This document shows, piece by piece, positions 8,395-16,663 of a DNA stretch of 28,636 bases. Every line of letters starts with the position of its first letter. Position 1 is the first letter of the stretch. A model generated the notes under the pieces. The model was given only the letters and a program-made list of their open reading frames with translations, was not told the DNA's origin and did no database searches. A program made the translations under genes and the position numbers. The DNA comes from Burkholderiales bacterium UBA4615 (GTDB lineage: Bacteria > Pseudomonadota > Gammaproteobacteria > Burkholderiales > Burkholderiaceae_E), in contig DGIT01000147.1 of NCBI GenBank assembly GCA_002386465.1, positions 29,205-57,840 on the forward strand. The letters run 5' to 3'.

Positions 8395-9528
8395 TCAGCC
8401 CACGATGGCGGTGTGGACGAAGTTGCTGACCTTGTCCAGACGTTGCGAATGCCAGGGATCGGGGATTCGGCAGTTGGTGATGTAGGCAAACGACACGCCG
8501 CTGGTGGGGTCGGCCCAGCAGTACGACGAACCCACGCCACCATGGCCGAAGGTCTCGGGCGCAGCCAGCGCGCCCATGCCGCGCACGTTGTTCGTGAGCC
8601 CGCGCAGGTGCGGGCCCAGCGCGCGGTGCATCGGCATGCCCATGTATTCGTCCACCCGGTCGCCGGTGCGGTTGCGCAGGGCAAACTGGATGGTGCGCGG
8701 TGAGAGCACGCGTGCGCCGCCCAGCGTGCCGCCGGCCAGCATCATCTGATACAGCGCCACCATGCCGCGCGCCGTGCCATAGCCGCCACCACCGGGCGCG
8801 CCGGCACGCTTCCAGGTGTCGTTGTCGGTGTCGGCCAGCACACGCACACCACCGCCTGACACCGGCTCGTGCATGTCGGCTGCGCGAGCATCGTCTGCGG
8901 GGCGCAGGCCCACTGTGATCTCTCCTGCCAGGCCGAGCGGCGTGAGCACGTTGTCGCGCACCACTTCCCGGAAGTCGCGCCCGGTGACCGCTTCCATGAC
9001 TGCAGCCATGACCCAGTGCGCCGACAGCCCGTGATAGACCACCTTGCTCCCTGGTGTCCATTCGAGCGCGAAGTCGCACACTGCGCGGCGCATGGCGGCA
9101 TGGTCCAGCCAGCCTTCCTTGGGCATGGCGGCATTGGGAAAGCCGCCCTGATGGGTGATCACCTGCATCAGCGTGATGTCGCGTTTGCCGTGGCGGGCAA
9201 AGTCGGGCAGGTGATCGCTCACCTTGTCGTCGAATGAGATGACGCCTTGCTCCAGCAGCTGCCACATGGCCGTGGCAAAGACCACCTTGGTGTTGGAGTA
9301 GAGCAGCCACAGGGTGTCGCTGGCCGCGGCCTGCGGCTTGGCGCCCTGGCGGGCCTGGCCGAAGCTGCGATCGAGCAGCAGCTTGCCATGGCGCGCGAGC
9401 GCAATCTGCGCGCCCGGGTAATGGCCATCAGCGATCTGCTTGTCGATAAACGTGGCCAGGCGGCCGATGTGCTCGGAGGAGATGCCTGCACTCTCGAGCG
9501 TTGCGGTGGGGAGCGGATAGGTATTCAT
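8395..9528 (-). CDS. Serine hydrolase of the class C beta-lactamase / EstB esterase family
   Basis: A 377-residue protein with the beta-lactamase fold. The nucleophile motif SNTK is at 78-81 (Ser78, Lys81), the tyrosine motif is seen as YHGLS at 165-169, and HGG at 329-331 replaces the KTG triad. The HGG variant is common in esterases and carboxylic-ester hydrolases of this family rather than in true cephalosporinases. There is no signal peptide (MNTYPLPTATLESAG), so it should be cytoplasmic, which also argues against antibiotic resistance. ATG 9528 is the natural start; TACGAT at 9540-9535 ends six bases before it. It leads a probable transcript with the VOC gene. The substrate is unknown. 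Confidence 0.9.
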   Translation of the reverse strand: MNTYPLPTATLESAGISSEHIGRLATFIDKQIADGHYPGAQIALARHGKLLLDRSFGQARQGAKPQAAASDTLWLLYSNTKVVFATAMWQLLEQGVISFDDKVSDHLPDFARHGKRDITLMQVITHQGGFPNAAMPKEGWLDHAAMRRAVCDFALEWTPGSKVVYHGLSAHWVMAAVMEAVTGRDFREVVRDNVLTPLGLAGEITVGLRPADDARAADMHEPVSGGGVRVLADTDNDTWKRAGAPGGGGYGTARGMVALYQMMLAGGTLGGARVLSPRTIQFALRNRTGDRVDEYMGMPMHRALGPHLRGLTNNVRGMGALAAPETFGHGGVGSSYCWADPTSGVSFAYITNCRIPDPWHSQRLDKVSNFVHTAIVG

Positions 9529-9627
9529 CAGAGCATCGTAGCGCGGCTTCGGTTTGCCAGGCCGACCGTCGATGCAGGAATTGGATTGCCCCGTATGAGG
9601 GGCTCGGTCAGGAGGCCTGGCGCCGGG
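9529..9627. other. Spacer between serine hydrolase and phosphodiesterase genes
   Basis: About 100 bases without a gene. It should hold the 3' end of the ABC/phosphodiesterase operon and the promoter of the serine hydrolase. TACGAT (9540-9535, minus) is the only promoter-like element I see. No terminator hairpin with a T-run is visible. Confidence 0.3.
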
Positions 9628-10443
9628 CTAATCGATCAACTTGCCGTTCTCCCGAAACGGGAAGGGGCCCTCAGCCAGGTCCACGCACGCAGTGTGGGTG
9701 ACCAGCTGGGAGCCACTCCACCAGTGCAGCTGAAACCCGGGTGGCTCCATCACGAACTGATCTGCCGCATCGATTGAGAGATCGAGTGCCACCTGGTGTG
9801 CGGGGCTTGGACACACACTGGCAACCGTACCGGCAAAGCGCGCGGTGATCGACCGGTGCAAATGCCCAGCAATCACGCGCTCAACTTGAGCATGCCGGGT
9901 CAGCACCTTGGCCAGTCCATCGATCCCATCCAGACCGATCTTGTCCATATGTCCGATGCCTGTCACGAAGGGCGGATGGTGCATTGCCACGATCGTCGGT
10001 CGGTCGGGAGCTGCCGACAGGGTCTGATCCAGCCAGCTCAGGCGTTGCTGGCAGAGCTGCCCGGCCCCCGATCCGGGCAGCACGGTATCGATGCCGATGA
10101 TTCTTACCGGGTAGTCATCGACCGACCACTGGATGAACGGATCACATTGATTCAGATAATGGTGATCAGGAAAGGACGCGCGCAGGGCCGCTCGCTCATC
10201 GTGGTTTCCGGGCAGCAGGTAAAGCGGCTGTGAGAGCGGGGCAAGCAGTTCGCGCAGCAGCCCGTATTCCGCGGCTGTGCCCAGATCAACCAGATCGCCG
10301 GTGGCGATCACAGCATCGGGCTGCTGTGGCAGTGTTCGAATGCGCTGCACGCAGCGCTCAAGCATGCTCACCGTATCGACGACGCCGTAGGCGAGCTGAC
10401 CATTCGCTTTGATATGCAGGTCGCTGATCTGGCACAGCAGCAT
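9628..10443 (-). CDS. GpdQ-like metallophosphodiesterase (class III cyclic nucleotide/glycerophosphodiester type)
   Basis: A 271-residue binuclear metallohydrolase. Metal ligands are in the standard order: Asp8 and His10 (ISDLH), Asp50 (TGDLVD), Asn80 and His81 (GNHD), His155-His156 (MHHPP), and His194 and His196 (GHLHR). Spacing and length are almost those I recall for the Enterobacter glycerophosphodiesterase GpdQ (Asp8, His10, Asp50, Asn80, His156, His195, His197; about 274 residues). CpdA-type cAMP phosphodiesterases share the fold, so cAMP hydrolysis is the alternative. No signal peptide, so it acts in the cytoplasm. It is the last gene of a five-gene ABC operon, 23 bases after the ATPase stop, with GGAG as Shine-Dalgarno. 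The context favours cleavage of an imported phosphodiester. Confidence 0.88.
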   Translation of the reverse strand: MLLCQISDLHIKANGQLAYGVVDTVSMLERCVQRIRTLPQQPDAVIATGDLVDLGTAAEYGLLRELLAPLSQPLYLLPGNHDERAALRASFPDHHYLNQCDPFIQWSVDDYPVRIIGIDTVLPGSGAGQLCQQRLSWLDQTLSAAPDRPTIVAMHHPPFVTGIGHMDKIGLDGIDGLAKVLTRHAQVERVIAGHLHRSITARFAGTVASVCPSPAHQVALDLSIDAADQFVMEPPGFQLHWWSGSQLVTHTACVDLAEGPFPFRENGKLID

Positions 10444-10466
10444 GGTGTTTGTCTCTCCGTCAACGG

Positions 10467-11510
10467 TCAGGATGGAAGGTGGCCCGACGCCATCAGCGCG
10501 TCGCTATCCACTGCACAGTGCACCGTATCGCCGGGCTCCAGTCGGGTGCGTTGCGCCACCCGTGCCACCAGAGGCTGAGCCATACCGATATCAATCACAA
10601 CCCGCACGTGGTCACCCAGAAAGAAGCGGTGCATGACGCGTCCCGAAAATTGCGCTTCATCAGCGCAGACGAGCCGCAGGTCTTCGGGGCGGAACATGAC
10701 CCTGTTGCTGTGGTGCCGGGACGAAAGACTCAGGCAGCCCGAGGGCAGCACCAGGGCTTCGCCGTTGCGGATACCTTCGATGTGATTCATCGTCCCGATG
10801 AAATCGGCCACGAATGGTTCAGCAGGCTGGAAATAGATGTCATGCGGCGTGCCGATCTGGGCGATTCTTCCGGAGCTCATCACCGCAATCCGATCGCCTA
10901 ATGCCATGGCTTCAGTCTGATCGTGGGTGACGTAGACGGTCGTAATCTCCAGTGAGCGCAGCAGGCGATCAATGTCCACCCGCAGGTCTTCTCTGAGTTT
11001 CGCATCCAGCGCGGTCAGCGGTTCATCCAGCAGAAGCACACGAGGGCGTGGCGCAATCGCACGGGCCAGTGCCACGCGCTGCCGCTGGCCGCCTGAGAGT
11101 TGCTCAATCGAGCGATCGGCGAGCGGCTCGATGCGCATCATGGCAAGCATGTCGTGTACGCGCGCGTCGCGTTCCTTCGCGGCCATACCGCGCACCTTCA
11201 GCCCATAAGCGATATTTCCGGAGACGGTCAGGTTCGGAAAGAGCGCGTAACTCTGAAAGACCATGCCGACATTGCGCCGCTCGATCGGCACGTGGGTGAC
11301 GTCGGTGTCACCGAACATGACCCGCCCGCCTGCATCGCCAGCCTCCAGGCCTGCGATGATGCGCAGGGTGGTTGTCTTGCCGCACCCCGATGGGCCCAAC
11401 AGCACGACGGTCTCGCCTGCAGCGATCGAGAGGTCGGTCGGGTGCAAGGCACGCGTACCGTCGGCAAAGGTCTTTGAGCAGCCTTGAAGTTGAATGGGTA
11501 CGCCGCTCAT
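10467..11510 (-). CDS. ABC transporter ATP-binding protein (Fe/polyamine/phosphonate importer type)
   Basis: A 347-residue importer ATPase. Walker A GPSGCGKTT is at 39-47, the Q-loop Gln86 (VFQSYALFPNL), signature LSGGQ at 138-142, Walker B LLLDEP ending at 164, and the switch His196 (VTHDQTEAM). The C-terminal part from about residue 240 is a regulatory TOBE-type domain, as in PotA/FbpC/UgpC proteins. The start ATG 11510 overlaps the stop of the preceding permease gene (ATGA), showing translational coupling; longer upstream frames have no family similarity. It energises uptake with the two permeases and the binding protein encoded upstream. The substrate is not given by the ATPase. Confidence 0.94.
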   Translation of the reverse strand: MSGVPIQLQGCSKTFADGTRALHPTDLSIAAGETVVLLGPSGCGKTTTLRIIAGLEAGDAGGRVMFGDTDVTHVPIERRNVGMVFQSYALFPNLTVSGNIAYGLKVRGMAAKERDARVHDMLAMMRIEPLADRSIEQLSGGQRQRVALARAIAPRPRVLLLDEPLTALDAKLREDLRVDIDRLLRSLEITTVYVTHDQTEAMALGDRIAVMSSGRIAQIGTPHDIYFQPAEPFVADFIGTMNHIEGIRNGEALVLPSGCLSLSSRHHSNRVMFRPEDLRLVCADEAQFSGRVMHRFFLGDHVRVVIDIGMAQPLVARVAQRTRLEPGDTVHCAVDSDALMASGHLPS

Positions 11511-12319
11511 CGTGTCTGCTGCCTGACTGCACCTGCTGTGCGCGCGCGCGAGGCCCACTGCAACGCGATCAGTAGCGGGACGATGATCGCGAAGAACACC
11601 AGCGTGTAGGCGGAGCCGACTTCGATACGAAGCGACGCATAGGCGTCGGCCAGGCCCACGGGAAGGGTGGGTGTGAGCGGGGTGTGCAGCAGCAACGACA
11701 TGTTGAATTCGCCCAGTGACAGGGTGACCACCATCAGCGATCCGGCCACGATGCCCGACCGGCAATTGGGCAGGACGATATCGAAGAAGCGACGTGTAAA
11801 GCCAGCGCCGAGACTGCGTGCCCCTTCTTCGAGCGTCTTCAGATCGATCGAGGCCATGACCGCCAGGACGCTTCTCACCATAAAAGGAAGGGTGAAGAGT
11901 ACATGGCCGATCAGGATGAACACCCAGCTGCGCCGCAAATCGCCCCAGCCACCATAGGTGACGATGAGCGCCAGCGCGGTGGCCAGTCCCGGGACGGCCA
12001 CCGGCATGACCAGCAGTTCTTCGAAAGCACGTGTCCAGGCGTTGTTGCGTCGGGCCAGCACATACGCAGCGGGTACCCCCAGTACGAGTGTGCAGAGCAG
12101 GCAGGCCAGTGCGATACCTAACGACAGGAAGATGGTGTGGTGATAGTCGGCGAGGACCTTCATGACCCAGTCAAGCGTGAGCCCGCTGCGCCAGCCAATG
12201 AAGTAGTTGCGGGTGACCCCGGCCAGCATCGACATTGCCACCGGTATCACCAGAAATGCGCACACGCCCAGGGTGAATGCAAGCAGGGCCCAAAACACGA
12301 TCGAACGTCGGGCAGCCAC
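11507..12319 (-). CDS. ABC transporter permease (second subunit)
   Basis: A 270-residue inner-membrane permease of the binding-protein-dependent family with about six helices; the first is at residues 8-30. The cytoplasmic EAA loop that docks to the ATPase reads EEGARSLGAGFTRRFFDIVLP. It resembles the PotC/PhnV-like partner of two-permease importers. Its start lies three bases after the stop of the first permease and its stop overlaps the ATPase start by four bases. Confidence 0.93.
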   Translation of the reverse strand: MAARRSIVFWALLAFTLGVCAFLVIPVAMSMLAGVTRNYFIGWRSGLTLDWVMKVLADYHHTIFLSLGIALACLLCTLVLGVPAAYVLARRNNAWTRAFEELLVMPVAVPGLATALALIVTYGGWGDLRRSWVFILIGHVLFTLPFMVRSVLAVMASIDLKTLEEGARSLGAGFTRRFFDIVLPNCRSGIVAGSLMVVTLSLGEFNMSLLLHTPLTPTLPVGLADAYASLRIEVGSAYTLVFFAIIVPLLIALQWASRARTAGAVRQQTR

Positions 12320-12322
12320 TGT

Positions 12323-13156
12323 TCAGCCCGCCGCAGCGACGCTGTTGCCGGAGGCACTGCGCGCCAGCGCCAGTACCAGCCAGGTGAGGGCGCCCAATAT
12401 AAACGACAGGGCCGCGGCCATGGCGACGTTCGCCTGCAAGGTGAACTCGGTGTAAATCACCATCGGCAGCACGTTGATTTTTGTTGCCAGCGTGAAGGCC
12501 GTACCAAAAGCCCCCATGGCTGTTGCAAAGCAGATCGCGCCGGCAGCCATGAGCGCAGGACGCAAGGCCGGGATGATCACGTCAGCGACAACTCGAAGTG
12601 GGTTCGCTCCGAGCGAGCGGGCGGCCTCTTCGATTCGCGGATCGAGTTTCTCCGCCGCCGCCATGACCGTGAGGATGGTGCGTGGGATGGAGAAGTACAG
12701 GTACCCCACGAACAGCCCGGTCATCGAGTACGCAAAGACCCAGCGCTCGCCGACCAGCGCATCAGTCACTTCCGGCACCAGGCCCTGGCGGCCGCCCAGC
12801 ATGATGACCATGAAGCCGATCACGACGCCTGGAAAGGCCAGGGGTAAGGTCAGCAGCGAAATCAGCAGGTCACGACAGGCAAATCGGTTGCGCACCAGAA
12901 AAACACCGGCGATCCCGGAAATCAGCAGCGTTGCTACGGTGGTGATGGTTGCGAGGGCAACGGTTGCGCCCAGGCTTGAGAGATAACGCGGTTCAACCAG
13001 CACCGACCAGTAAGCCGACCATCCCTTTGGGCCGCTGCCTCCGATCAGGAACAGTCGGGCAAGCGGGACCAGAAAGAAGGTGACGAAGACCAGCGCTGCA
13101 GGGGCAAGCAACAGCACCAGGCGCAGCCGATCGGGATCGGCTGCATGGGTTTGCAC
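12323..13156 (-). CDS. ABC transporter permease (first subunit)
   Basis: A 277-residue inner-membrane permease, PotB/PhnU-like. The first helix is at about residues 13-36 (LVLLLAPAALVFVTFFLVPL). A short periplasmic segment and five more helices follow. The EAA loop reads EEAARSLGANPLRVVADVIIP. It pairs with the second permease to form the channel of the importer. The ATG at 13156 lies eight bases after the stop of the solute-binding protein gene. Same operon as its neighbours. Confidence 0.93.
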   Translation of the reverse strand: MQTHAADPDRLRLVLLLAPAALVFVTFFLVPLARLFLIGGSGPKGWSAYWSVLVEPRYLSSLGATVALATITTVATLLISGIAGVFLVRNRFACRDLLISLLTLPLAFPGVVIGFMVIMLGGRQGLVPEVTDALVGERWVFAYSMTGLFVGYLYFSIPRTILTVMAAAEKLDPRIEEAARSLGANPLRVVADVIIPALRPALMAAGAICFATAMGAFGTAFTLATKINVLPMVIYTEFTLQANVAMAAALSFILGALTWLVLALARSASGNSVAAAG

Positions 13157-13164
13157 TGGTGGGT

Positions 13165-14178
13165 TCAGCCCACGTCCTTCTGGTAACGCTCCCCGATCGC
13201 CTTGGATGCAGCGGCGAGTTTGAAGACATCCAGGGGGCGCGCCTTGGCATATTCGGCGTCGGGCAGGAAGCGGCTGCGGATATCACCGGTCATGGCGCCT
13301 GCAAACACCGGGCGCAGGAATGCGTTAGCCCAATGCCGTTGACCATCGTCGGACAACACGAAGTCGAGGAGCTTTCGCCCGTTGTCTGCATTCGGTCCGC
13401 GTGCAACCAGTCCCATCACATAGGGCAACTGCTGGGTGCCTTCGGCGGGAATGACGAATTCGACCGGTGCCTTGTCGGTATAGCGCGCCCGGTAGGCATT
13501 GAAGTCGTAGTCGAGCAGGATCGGAATTTCACCTGACAGGACCCGCGCATAAGCGGTTTGCGTGGGAACGATCGGCTGATTGCTCTGAAGGCTCTTGAAG
13601 AACTGGATGCCTGGGTCCAGGTTGTCGTAGCTGCCACCCATGGCCAGATTGGCCGCGATCACGCCAACTTGTCCGACGGCTGCAGAGGCTGGGTTCAGAT
13701 AGCCGACCAGACCTTTGTACTCGGGCTTGAGCAAATCCTTCCAACTTCGAGGTGCCGGCTTGCCGCGCAGGGCCGCCGTATTCACGAAAAATCCGAGCGT
13801 GCCCGAGTGAATGGCGGTCCAGTAACCATCCGGATCCTTCAGCCCGGCAGGCACCTCGGCCCAGCGGGCAGGCTTGTAGGATGTCAGGACGTCTGCTGCT
13901 CTGGCCTGAGGGCCGACCTGCCCGCCCAGATAGGTGACATCAGCGACCGGGTTGGCTTTTTCGGCGATCAGTGCGGCCAGAGACTGCCCTGAGTTCTTGT
14001 TGTCCGGCGGCACGATGATGCCGGTACGTTGACCCACCAGTTTGAGCATGCCGCCCCAGTCCGCCCACTCGGGTGGGCAGTTGTAGCAGATTGCACGTTG
14101 GGCCTGTGCAAAAGAAAACTGCGGGATGGCGGCTGCACCCAGTGCAGGAATGGCGGTCAGCAATGCGCGACGATTCAT
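13165..14178 (-). CDS. ABC transporter periplasmic solute-binding protein (family 1 / Fe-phosphonate type)
   Basis: A 337-residue binding protein. The signal peptide begins MNRRALLTAIPALGAAA and probably ends at FSFA-QAQ near residue 27. Family signs include SGTLGFFVNTAALRG, the segment WKDLLKPEYKGLVGY, and a late hinge region with a conserved tyrosine-rich stretch (LDYDFNAYRARY). Proteins of this group bind iron, polyamines, thiamine, 2-aminoethylphosphonate or glycerol-phosphate compounds. The neighbouring phosphodiesterase suggests an organophosphate ligand, which is an inference. ATG 14178 is chosen because the signal peptide starts there; no good Shine-Dalgarno is seen. The frame is open to 14364 but that extension is not family-like. 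Divergent from the MFS gene after 189 bases. Confidence 0.9.
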   Translation of the reverse strand: MNRRALLTAIPALGAAAIPQFSFAQAQRAICYNCPPEWADWGGMLKLVGQRTGIIVPPDNKNSGQSLAALIAEKANPVADVTYLGGQVGPQARAADVLTSYKPARWAEVPAGLKDPDGYWTAIHSGTLGFFVNTAALRGKPAPRSWKDLLKPEYKGLVGYLNPASAAVGQVGVIAANLAMGGSYDNLDPGIQFFKSLQSNQPIVPTQTAYARVLSGEIPILLDYDFNAYRARYTDKAPVEFVIPAEGTQQLPYVMGLVARGPNADNGRKLLDFVLSDDGQRHWANAFLRPVFAGAMTGDIRSRFLPDAEYAKARPLDVFKLAAASKAIGERYQKDVG

Positions 14179-14367
14179 GAGGGAGGTCAGTCCGCAGATG
14201 GTTGCAAAGCCCTCGACCGTAGGGTGCTTTGATGACGAATTGGTGAAAGCAGGGTGGCACTGGCCAAATCGAGCGAACCGGGTCGATGAAAACATGGCGC
14301 ATCGTTGCGATTCCGCGAACGCTCGCCCTGCCGGGCTGATTGCGCCCCGGGAGGCTAGGATCACCGG

Positions 14368-15609
14368 ATGATGCCCGCTGATCCCGGCAGCCGCACGGTT
14401 GCCGTCCTGTGTTTCGCCCTGCTGATGGTGATGGTGGGCTTTGCCAACTACGGCGTGGTGCTGCCGGGTGTCAGCCGTGATCTGGGGCTGACCGAGGCGC
14501 AGGCAGGGTTTGCGGGCGGGATCTTCTTTCTGGCCTATGCCGTCGCCTCGCCTCTGTGCTCTGCGCTGACGGACATGTTTCAGCCCAAGCGCATCTATCT
14601 GGCGGGGTGCGCGGCGGGCCTCGTGGGCGGGCTGTGGTTTCCGCTGGTGAGCGACAGCTATGCCGCGCTGCTGGTGAGTCGGGCTCTGTCCGGTCTGGGG
14701 ATGGCAGGCGCTTATCTGCCGGGCATGACCCTGTTGACCGCAGCACTGCCACCTGAGCGACGCGCGCGTTCGGCGTCGGTCTACACCGCGTTCCTGACCC
14801 TGGGGACCTCCTTGTCGTTTGCATCAGCAGCCTTGCTGCGTACGGCAGGTGGCTGGCCGGCCGCCTTTGTGGGGGCGGCTGTTGCCTGTGCCGTGGCGGC
14901 TGCGCTGGTGGCGGTCATGGTCGGGCCACGTCAGGGCCCCAATCCCGGGGCGGCAGCGCTGATGCGTAACCTCAAGGTGGTCCTGAAAACACCGTCTGCG
15001 CGCCTGTGGTCGATCGCCAGCTGGGGCAATGCCTGGGAGGGCATGTCGTTTCGGATCTGGTGGATCGCGCTCTTGAGCTGGAGCGCAGCGCAGCCCGGCA
15101 ACGAGGGGTTTCGGGGTGTCGACTTTGCGCTGCTGTCCTCGGTGTCGGGACTGATGGCCATGCCGCTGTCGGCCTGGGTGGCGCGTCAGGCCGAGATTTC
15201 CGGGCAGCGCGAGCGCGTGGTCGCGGCCGCTGCCATGTCGTCGGTTGTGGCCGGTGCCATCCTGATCGTGTTCATGGGGCAGACCCTGTGGCTGGTCTTT
15301 CCGCTGACGCTGCTTTACGCCTGCGCGATTTTTTCCGATGTGGCCTCGCTGCCGGTGGCTGCGATGGCCCAGGTGCCCGCCGAGGCGCGCGGTGCGGTGC
15401 TGGCCGTGCAGGCCTTTCTGACCAATGCCGGCAGCTTCGTGGGCGCCTGGGTGGGTGGGGTTGTGCTCAGTGCCGCTGGAGGGGCCGACAGCCTCAGCGC
15501 CTGGCGCTGGTGCGTGGCCTCGATGATGGCGGGGTCCCTCTTCACTGCGCTGATGGTCATGGGTCTGGATGTGCGCAAGCGGCGGGCTGCTCGCACGCAG
15601 CATGAATAG
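14368..15609 (+). CDS. Major facilitator superfamily transporter
   Basis: A 413-residue membrane transporter with about 12 predicted helices. The first helix (LCFALLMVMVGFANYGVVLP) is followed by a loop region rich in AGFAGGIFFLAYA. The helix 2-3 loop is DMFQPKR, a degenerate form of the MFS motif GxxxDrxGrr. The central cytoplasmic loop is near residue 190. The substrate cannot be assigned. ATG 14368 is followed at once by a second ATG. TAGGAT at 14356-14361 ends six bases before the start and contains AGGA, a possible Shine-Dalgarno. It is divergent from the phosphodiester-type ABC operon and lies 159 bases before purC. Confidence 0.9.
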   Translation: MMPADPGSRTVAVLCFALLMVMVGFANYGVVLPGVSRDLGLTEAQAGFAGGIFFLAYAVASPLCSALTDMFQPKRIYLAGCAAGLVGGLWFPLVSDSYAALLVSRALSGLGMAGAYLPGMTLLTAALPPERRARSASVYTAFLTLGTSLSFASAALLRTAGGWPAAFVGAAVACAVAAALVAVMVGPRQGPNPGAAALMRNLKVVLKTPSARLWSIASWGNAWEGMSFRIWWIALLSWSAAQPGNEGFRGVDFALLSSVSGLMAMPLSAWVARQAEISGQRERVVAAAAMSSVVAGAILIVFMGQTLWLVFPLTLLYACAIFSDVASLPVAAMAQVPAEARGAVLAVQAFLTNAGSFVGAWVGGVVLSAAGGADSLSAWRWCVASMMAGSLFTALMVMGLDVRKRRAARTQHE

Positions 15610-15768
15610 TCCGCCCAGCGTATTCCCCCGAGCCTGCGTTCTGACCCGGCGAATCCTCCGCTGCCATGGCACAAGGCTGGGGCTTGCCGCGCTGTTGCCC
15701 TGTTTCGTGGTTCCGGTTTGGCGCTGGCTTGCGGCACAATGTCGGGTTCGGCGCCCCTTGCACACATC
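15610..15768 (+). promoter_or_regulatory. purC upstream region with candidate promoter
   Basis: A 159-base spacer. CACAAT at 15735-15740 is a plausible -10, with TTCCGG at 15711-15716 a weak -35 (18-base spacer). This would start transcription about 20 bases before the purC ATG at 15769. No terminator for the upstream MFS gene and no PurR-like or riboswitch-like element was recognised. Confidence 0.3.
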
Positions 15769-16662
15769 ATGACCGCTGCGCTTCACAACAGTTCATTGCA
15801 CTCCCTGCCGCTGCTGTCACGCGGCAAGGTTCGAGACAATTACGCGGTGGGCGACGACAAGCTGCTGATCGTCACCAGCGATCGGTTGTCCGCGTTCGAT
15901 GTGGTGATGAACGAGCCCATCCCCGACAAGGGCCGCGTGCTTAATCGCATGGCGCTGTTCTGGTTCGACAAGCTGGCCGATGTGGTCCCCAATCACCTCA
16001 CCGGCATTGCGCCCGAAACGGTGGTGGCGGCCGACGAAGTGGCCCAGGTGAATGGACGCTCGATGGTGGTCAAGCGCCTGAAGCCGATCATGGTCGAGGC
16101 CGTGGTGCGCGGCTATCTCATCGGCTCGGGATGGAAGGACTATCAGGACAGCGGCGCGGTCTGCGGCATTGCCCTGCCGGCGGGTCTGCAACTGGCGCAA
16201 AAGCTGCCTGAGCCGATCTTCACGCCGGCACGTAAAGCCGAGCAGGGCGAGCACGACGAGAACATCAGCTTTGATCAGATGGTGCAGGCCATCGGTGCCC
16301 CACTGGCCGAGCGCATGCGCAGCGTGTCGCTCGAGTTGTACAGGCGCGCAGCCGAGTTTGCCGCGCAGCGCGGCATCATCATTGCCGACACGAAGTTCGA
16401 GTTCGGGCTGGATGACGCAGGCACGCTGCATCTGATGGATGAAGTGCTCACCGCCGATTCATCGCGGTTCTGGCCCGCCGATTCATACAAGGTGGGAATC
16501 TCGCCACCCAGTTTCGACAAGCAGTTTGTGCGCGATTACCTCGAGACACTGAAGGACTGGGGCAAGCGCCCGCCGCCTCCGCCCTTGCCCGCAGAGGTGG
16601 TTGAGCGCACCGCGGCCAAGTATCGCGAGGCGCTGGTGCGCCTGACCGGACAGGAGCTTTGA
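15769..16662 (+). CDS. purC: Phosphoribosylaminoimidazole-succinocarboxamide synthase (SAICAR synthetase)
   Basis: Joins aspartate to CAIR with ATP in IMP synthesis. The 297-residue protein begins MTAALHNSSLHSLPLLSRGK. It carries SRGKVRDNYAVGDD (nucleotide-binding strand), TSDRLSAFDVVM, VKRLKPIMVEAVVRGYLIGSGW, TPARKAEQGEHDENISF and the IIADTKFEFGLD segment with the catalytic-site residues, then DEVLTADSSRFWP. ATG 15769 is chosen because the family N-terminus starts there; in-frame starts at 15718 and 15739 would add residues without similarity, and none has a good Shine-Dalgarno. purE starts one base after its stop. Confidence 0.96.
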   Translation: MTAALHNSSLHSLPLLSRGKVRDNYAVGDDKLLIVTSDRLSAFDVVMNEPIPDKGRVLNRMALFWFDKLADVVPNHLTGIAPETVVAADEVAQVNGRSMVVKRLKPIMVEAVVRGYLIGSGWKDYQDSGAVCGIALPAGLQLAQKLPEPIFTPARKAEQGEHDENISFDQMVQAIGAPLAERMRSVSLELYRRAAEFAAQRGIIIADTKFEFGLDDAGTLHLMDEVLTADSSRFWPADSYKVGISPPSFDKQFVRDYLETLKDWGKRPPPPPLPAEVVERTAAKYREALVRLTGQEL

Positions 16663-16663
16663 T

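Noticed and set aside
8369..9310. Apparent N-terminal extension that would fuse a long frame to the VOC protein.
   Set aside because: This part is an out-of-frame reading of the serine hydrolase gene on the same strand; VOC similarity begins only after GTG 8368.
8395..9528. Reading the serine hydrolase as an antibiotic-resistance beta-lactamase.
   Set aside because: There is no signal peptide, and the HGG motif replaces KTG, as in esterase-type members.
11511..11765. Extended N-terminus of the ABC ATPase upstream of 11510.
   Set aside because: It overlaps the permease gene in another frame, while ATG 11510 gives the normal ATPase start with an ATGA overlap.
14179..14364. 62-residue N-terminal extension of the solute-binding protein.
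   Set aside because: The signal peptide begins at ATG 14178 and the extension has no family similarity; it would also fill the divergent promoter region.
14824..15786. 320-codon minus-strand open frame opposite the MFS gene.
   Set aside because: Antisense shadow: low-complexity Arg/His/Gln-rich translation with no helices or motifs.
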